17,885 nt of DNA. Source: BOG-1363 sp043775355 (lineage in GTDB: Bacteria; Planctomycetota; UBA11346). Location: assembly GCA_043775355.1 (NCBI GenBank), contig JAYVSL010000232.1, positions 1 through 17,885 on the forward strand. Reading direction: 5' to 3'. The notes under the pieces are model-generated. The model was not told the DNA's origin. It saw only the letters and a list, made by a program, of their open reading frames with translations, and searched no databases. This document shows positions 13,846-17,885 of the stretch, piece by piece (the stretch's first letter is position 1; each line of letters opens with the position of its first letter). The position numbers were made by a program, and so were the translations under genes.

Positions 13846-15753
13846 TCACTCCACCGTCACCGACTTTGCCAGATTGCGCGGTTGGTCAACGTCACAGCCA
13901 CGGCGACGGGCGACGTGGTAGGCATAACGTTGCAACGGCAAGATCGAAAGAATCGGCTGGAGCAGCTCGTCGCCCGCTTGGTGAACGGCGAACAGATGAT
14001 CGCTCAGATCACGCAGATGCTGATCACCTTTCTGCCCGACCGTGATGATGCGGCCTGCGCGCGCGCGGACCTCTTGCAGATTACTGATCATCTTTTCGTA
14101 CAGCGCGTCTTTCGGACACATGCATATCACTGGCAAATGTTGCGTGACCAGAGCGATAGGGCCGTGTTTAAATTCGCCCGCCGGATAACCGATCGCGTGG
14201 ACGTAGGCGATTTCTTTCAGCTTCAGCGCTCCTTCCAGGGCGGTCGCATGTTCACCGCCACGTCCGAGAAACACCGTCGCTTGAGCGGAGGCAAAGAGAT
14301 CGGCTGCTTCGCTCACGTCTTCTTCCACCTCGCGCAAAGTCGCCGCCACTTGTTCAGGCAAGGCCTTTGCTGACGCGATGGCTTTGGCTTCGGCTTCGGG
14401 CGTCAGCAGGCCCTTGGCTTTGGCCACTTGCAGGGCGAACAAATACAGCGCCATAACTTGCGCGGTGTACGCCTTGGTACTGGCAACGCCGATTTCAGGT
14501 CCCGCCATCAGCGGCATCACGCCGTTGGATTCCCGAGCAATCGTCGAGGTCACCACGTTGACCAACGCCACCACGGGAATGAATTTTGAGCGCGCTAAAC
14601 GCAGCCCCGCCAGCGTGTCTGCAGTTTCGCCAGACTGACTAATCGCTACCACCAAAGTTCCGCCAGCGGCCACCGGATTGCGGTAGCGATATTCACTGGA
14701 AATATCAACCTCGACGTGAATGCGTGCCAGCTGTTCAAGGAAACGCTTGCCCAACAACGCCGCATGCCAACTGGTACCACACGCTAGAAAAACCACGTGA
14801 TTTACCGCTTTCAGATCAAGTCCCAGATCTGGCTCAACCAATTCGCTGCTATTCGCACCGCCGCGCAGTCGACTGTCGAGTAAGCGCAACAACACCGATG
14901 GCTGCTCGGCAATTTCTTTGGCCATGAAACTATCGAATGTACCTTTCGATACCGCCTCAGCCGTGACTTCAATATTTTTGAACGTCGGCTCAACCGCCAC
15001 GCCAGCAAACGTACTGATCGCCACACCCGCGTCGCTAAGATCGGCGATGTGACCATCTTCCAAATAACACACCTGCTGCGCATGCGGCAACAGCGCTGGC
15101 GTATCGCTCGCAATCATCAGTTCGCGCGCCGTGATACCGACTCTAGTGAATGCGCCGGTGTGGTCGTCACGCAGCGGATTCGCCGGGTCGTAGGCTTTGC
15201 CGCGACCAATCAGCAACGGTGAACCTTGGCGCACCGCAATGATGCGTCGTGGCTGTTCAGCAAAAATCACCGCGAAGGCAAAACTCCCCACCAATTGCGC
15301 CACTGCTGCCCGCACCGCCAGCAATGGATTCGCCCCGGGAACATGCAGCTTGGCAAGCAAATGCGGAATAACCTCGGTGTCGGTTTCACTGCGGAAAATA
15401 CTCCCCGACTCTTTCAGCATGCGGCGCAAGGCTTCGTGATTTTCAATGATGCCGTTGTGCACCACCGCAATGCGACCATCCATGCCAAGATGCGGATGGG
15501 AGTTCATTTCCGTCGGCGCTCCGTGCGTCGCCCAGCGCGTGTGAGCAATACCACAATGACCATGCAACGGCTGGATTTCGAGCTTGTCCGACAGCGCCTT
15601 CAACTTCCCCGCCGCGCGGCGCAGATGAATTTCACCATCACTCATCACCGCCATGCCCGCTGAATCGTAGCCGCGATATTTCAAGCGTTCCAACGCCACA
15701 ATCAAAACTGAGTCCGCCGACTTAGGACCAAGGTAGCCAGCAATTCCGCACAT
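13846..15753 (-). CDS. glmS: Glutamine-fructose-6-phosphate aminotransferase (isomerizing)
   Basis: 635-aa cytoplasmic enzyme making glucosamine-6-phosphate from fructose-6-phosphate and glutamine, the entry to peptidoglycan and LPS amino sugars. Seen: Cys2 nucleophile in MCGIAGYLG; RGYDSAG (27-33); HTRWATHGAPTEMNSHPH (71-88) of the class II glutaminase; HNGIIEN; two SIS domains with FLACGTSWHA, SQSGETADTL and STKAYTAQ; KLKEIAYVHAIGYPAGEFKH; and the C-terminal PRNLAKSVTVE lid. The length is slightly above the usual 600-610, owing to inserts in the glutaminase half (around GRGKAYDPANPLRDDHTG). The ATG at 15753 has GGAG 8 nt upstream. No glmS ribozyme-like structure is visible in the leader. 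Divergent from the DUF255 gene. Confidence 0.98.
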   Translation of the reverse strand: MCGIAGYLGPKSADSVLIVALERLKYRGYDSAGMAVMSDGEIHLRRAAGKLKALSDKLEIQPLHGHCGIAHTRWATHGAPTEMNSHPHLGMDGRIAVVHNGIIENHEALRRMLKESGSIFRSETDTEVIPHLLAKLHVPGANPLLAVRAAVAQLVGSFAFAVIFAEQPRRIIAVRQGSPLLIGRGKAYDPANPLRDDHTGAFTRVGITARELMIASDTPALLPHAQQVCYLEDGHIADLSDAGVAISTFAGVAVEPTFKNIEVTAEAVSKGTFDSFMAKEIAEQPSVLLRLLDSRLRGGANSSELVEPDLGLDLKAVNHVVFLACGTSWHAALLGKRFLEQLARIHVEVDISSEYRYRNPVAAGGTLVVAISQSGETADTLAGLRLARSKFIPVVALVNVVTSTIARESNGVMPLMAGPEIGVASTKAYTAQVMALYLFALQVAKAKGLLTPEAEAKAIASAKALPEQVAATLREVEEDVSEAADLFASAQATVFLGRGGEHATALEGALKLKEIAYVHAIGYPAGEFKHGPIALVTQHLPVICMCPKDALYEKMISNLQEVRARAGRIITVGQKGDQHLRDLSDHLFAVHQAGDELLQPILSILPLQRYAYHVARRRGCDVDQPRNLAKSVTVE

Positions 15754-16086
15754 TTTACTTACTCCAGGAGCGGCACTCTATGGTCGACTGTGCATTCGCC
15801 AATGTGCGAAACTTTGGGGCATTTGGGGATGTGAAATGTGAAATGCGAAATGCGAAGTGCGAAGTGCGAAGTGCAAAGCGAGCACATTCGGCGTAGCCAT
15901 TAAGTTGGTGGTTTTCCAAGGGGCTGCGGAATGGTCCCCGCCTCGGATAACGGTGAACGTGATTTTTGCCACGGTTGCATCCCGCAGACAACGAAGAAAG
16001 TCCACTCACCTCGCTTCCAGCGATGACTTCTTCGCAACTCGCGCAGCTTCATCACTGCACGCTGTTTCATCCATATGAGAAATCCC
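15754..16086. other. Divergent spacer between glmS and the DUF255 gene
   Basis: 333 bases with no credible gene. It must hold promoters for both neighbours. A 7-bp tandem array lies at 15831-15879, about 80 nt upstream of glmS. The minus-strand frames across the array show a repeating HFALRTSHFAF-like peptide that is only the array in translation. Confidence 0.6.
15831..15879. repeat. 7-bp tandem repeat GCGAAGT/GTGAAAT, seven units
   Basis: Units GTGAAAT x2, GCGAAAT, GCGAAGT x3 and GCAAAGC run without gaps. The gradient from GTGAAAT to GCGAAGT to GCAAAGC shows stepwise change along the array, as expected from slippage plus point mutation. Similar heptamer arrays are known in cyanobacteria and other large bacterial genomes. 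Confidence 0.95.
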
Positions 16087-17885
16087 ATGCCCAACGAACT
16101 TGCCAAAGAAACTTCGCCGTATTTGAAACAACACGCGGACAATCCCGTGAACTGGGTGGCGTGGAATCCCAAGGCCTTCGCCGAGGCCAAGCGTCGCGAT
16201 GTGCCGGTGCTGATTTCTATCGGCTACAGTACGTGCCACTGGTGTCACGTTATGTCGCATGAATCGTTCGAAGACGGCGTCACCGCGTCGCAGATGAACG
16301 CCAATTACGTGTGCATTAAAGTCGATCGCGAAGAACATCCTGAGGTCGATGCGATTTACATGGACGCGATTCAAGCGCTGACCGGACACGGCGGCTGGCC
16401 ACTCAATGCTTTCGCTGATCACACCGGTCGTCCGTTCTACGCCTGCACCTATTTGCCTACGCCGAATTGGCGACAACTACTCGATCACCTGACTCAGCTA
16501 TGGAACACCGACCGGCCCAAAATAGCAAACGCTGCCGCGCAATTGACCGAGCATTTGGCACGCGACGAAGCTGCTGGCGGAGCGCTTGCCAAAGACGTTT
16601 GGGAAAAGCTGAATAGCGCCATCGATCGCACCTACGATGCGGCGCATCCAGGCTTTGCTTATGGCGCCCAGCAAGCACCGAAATTTCCATCGAGTCAGCT
16701 GCTTCCGCTGTTGCTGAAAAGCGGACGTCCGCAGTGGATTGAACAGGCAACCGCCGTGCTGGAAGCCATGCAAGATGCAGGCATCCACGACCGCGTCGGC
16801 GGAGGATTTCATCGCTACAGCGTCGACCGCAAATGGCGCCTGCCGCATTTCGAGAAAATGCTCTACGATAATGCGCAGTTGATCGCGACCTATGCTCGCG
16901 CCGGAATTCAAGTGCAGCGCGCTGATTTCACCCGCACCGCCGTGAATGCCGGTGATTATCTGCTGCGCGATTTACGCGTTGAAGATGAAGGCACTTTTCA
17001 CGGCTACGCCGCCGCTGAAGACGCTGACGATCCGGGTGGTGAAGGCAGTTTTTACGCCTGGAGTCCGTCGCAATTAAAAGCGGTGCTGGGCGATAAAATT
17101 GGCGACACCGTCATGGCGCAGTGGGACATCATGGTCGGTCACGCCGAACATGGTGCGTCTGGCCACGCCGAGCCGGTCGTATCGCACATCCCGCATCCAC
17201 GTGGTGCCAACCTAGCGAATCTCGCCCCCAATGGCAACGTGATGGCGATGCGCGCCTCGTGGGAAATTCACCTGCCGATTCTGCGCGCATCACGCGCCCA
17301 TCGCCCACGCCCAGGTCGCGACTATAAAGTGCTGACCGATCAAAACGGTTTAGCTCTCGAAGCTTTCGCCGCACTTGGGCGATGGAGCGGCGACGAACGT
17401 TTCATCTCCGCCTGTCGCGAACTCACCAACATCGTGATTTCCCGTCAAAGTACCGACGGTCTTAAACGTTTGCCACACGTGCTCGCCTTCATCACCGACT
17501 ATGGCTCCGCCATCACCGGACTTACCGCAGCGTTCGATTTGCTGGGTGATCCTGCGCTGATTAACGCTGCGATTCGTATCGCTGACGAAGCAGTTGCCAA
17601 ACTGCGCGCCGACGACGGTGGCTTTTATGTCACGCCCGCAGGTCGCGACGATTTGGTACGTCGTGGGCGCGAGCCGACCGACAACGCTTGGCCAAGCGGA
17701 CAGAATTCCCTCGCGCTTGGGTTCGTCCGTCTGTGGAATATTACCGGAGAAAAAATCTGGAAAGAACGCGCCGAAGGCGTGTTCACCTCGTCCGCCGCCA
17801 TCGCCATGCAGGCCCCCTCGGCGTGCTCGACTTTGCTCACCGCGTGGCTGCAACTTGGCCGAGGACAATTGACGGCGGTCATCGC
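16087..17885 (+). CDS. DUF255 / YyaL-type thioredoxin-domain protein (3' end missing)
   Basis: Open to the right edge: 599 residues are visible of a family that is usually about 670-700. Seen: SPYLKQHADNPVNWVAW (10-26), the family signature; thioredoxin-like YSTCHWCHVM with Cys50-His-Trp-Cys53; KVDREEHPEVD; GHGGWPLN (100-107); then an alpha/alpha-barrel half with GGGFHRYSVDRKWRLPHFEKMLYDN, HGYAAAEDADDPGGEGSFYAW and RPGRDYKVLTDQNGLALEA, where relatives usually have WNGL. The role is not firmly known; the C-terminal half resembles N-acylglucosamine 2-epimerase/cellobiose epimerase barrels, and human SPATA20 is a homologue. I chose ATG at 16087 (MPNELAKE, matching typical starts); an in-frame ATG at 16075 would add four residues. 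The ribosome binding site is weak. Divergent from glmS. No frameshift seen. Confidence 0.93.
   Translation, partial: MPNELAKETSPYLKQHADNPVNWVAWNPKAFAEAKRRDVPVLISIGYSTCHWCHVMSHESFEDGVTASQMNANYVCIKVDREEHPEVDAIYMDAIQALTGHGGWPLNAFADHTGRPFYACTYLPTPNWRQLLDHLTQLWNTDRPKIANAAAQLTEHLARDEAAGGALAKDVWEKLNSAIDRTYDAAHPGFAYGAQQAPKFPSSQLLPLLLKSGRPQWIEQATAVLEAMQDAGIHDRVGGGFHRYSVDRKWRLPHFEKMLYDNAQLIATYARAGIQVQRADFTRTAVNAGDYLLRDLRVEDEGTFHGYAAAEDADDPGGEGSFYAWSPSQLKAVLGDKIGDTVMAQWDIMVGHAEHGASGHAEPVVSHIPHPRGANLANLAPNGNVMAMRASWEIHLPILRASRAHRPRPGRDYKVLTDQNGLALEAFAALGRWSGDERFISACRELTNIVISRQSTDGLKRLPHVLAFITDYGSAITGLTAAFDLLGDPALINAAIRIADEAVAKLRADDGGFYVTPAGRDDLVRRGREPTDNAWPSGQNSLALGFVRLWNITGEKIWKERAEGVFTSSAAIAMQAPSACSTLLTAWLQLGRGQLTAVI

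Noticed and set aside
15755..16009. Minus-strand frames with FALRTSHFAF-like repeats upstream of glmS
   Set aside because: These are the heptamer array read in translation; overlapping frames give similar peptides, which is expected of a 7-bp repeat.
15754..16086. glmS ribozyme/riboswitch in the glmS leader
   Set aside because: The spacer is dominated by simple repeats and shows no recognisable glmS ribozyme core; this element is mostly limited to Gram-positive bacteria.

Overview
The window is a piece of a Gram-negative bacterial chromosome made mostly of housekeeping and metabolic genes. The lineage is inferred, not shown. A cytoplasmic Ser/Thr protein kinase with a chemotaxis-phosphatase-like N-terminal half, a GTP cyclohydrolase of the FolE2 type, a DUF255/YyaL thioredoxin-like protein, and spacers full of short tandem repeats (7, 9, 10 and 15 bp units) fit a planctomycete or other PVC-superphylum member better than a model proteobacterium. 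No rRNA, tRNA, CRISPR array, transposase or integrase was seen.

Layout. Positions 1-1449 are visibly AT-richer than the rest and look like an accessory island: a 106-aa protein of immunity-like appearance (minus), a small lipoprotein (plus), two copies of a 93-bp repeat built around a perfect 34-bp palindrome, a diverged third palindrome, and a short tandem array. Positions 1450-3411 carry acetyl-CoA synthetase (minus), divergent from a small ferredoxin (3619-3915). A minus-strand run follows, transcribed from 7435 down to 3920: folE2, a short coiled-coil protein, an N-acetylglutamate-synthase-like acetyltransferase, a TylF-type O-methyltransferase and a secreted alpha/beta hydrolase. Maf (7579-8187, plus) diverges from folE2 and converges on a dienelactone hydrolase-like gene, which has a clear intrinsic terminator. 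Next come the CheX-like/kinase fusion (9053-10867), gyrA (11162-13654) and glmS (13846-15753), all on the minus strand. A DUF255 protein starts at 16087 (plus) and runs off the right edge.

How the genes work together. acs makes acetyl-CoA, glmS makes glucosamine-6-phosphate for the envelope, folE2 opens the folate/pterin (or deazapurine) route, gyrA is the DNA-cleaving gyrase subunit and Maf sanitises nucleotides. The acetyltransferase would supply N-acetylglutamate for arginine synthesis. The most unusual items are the promoter-proximal palindromic repeat of the left island, the CheX-like domain fused to a kinase and lacking the catalytic Asn, and the separate families of intergenic tandem repeats, two of them heptamers on either side of glmS.
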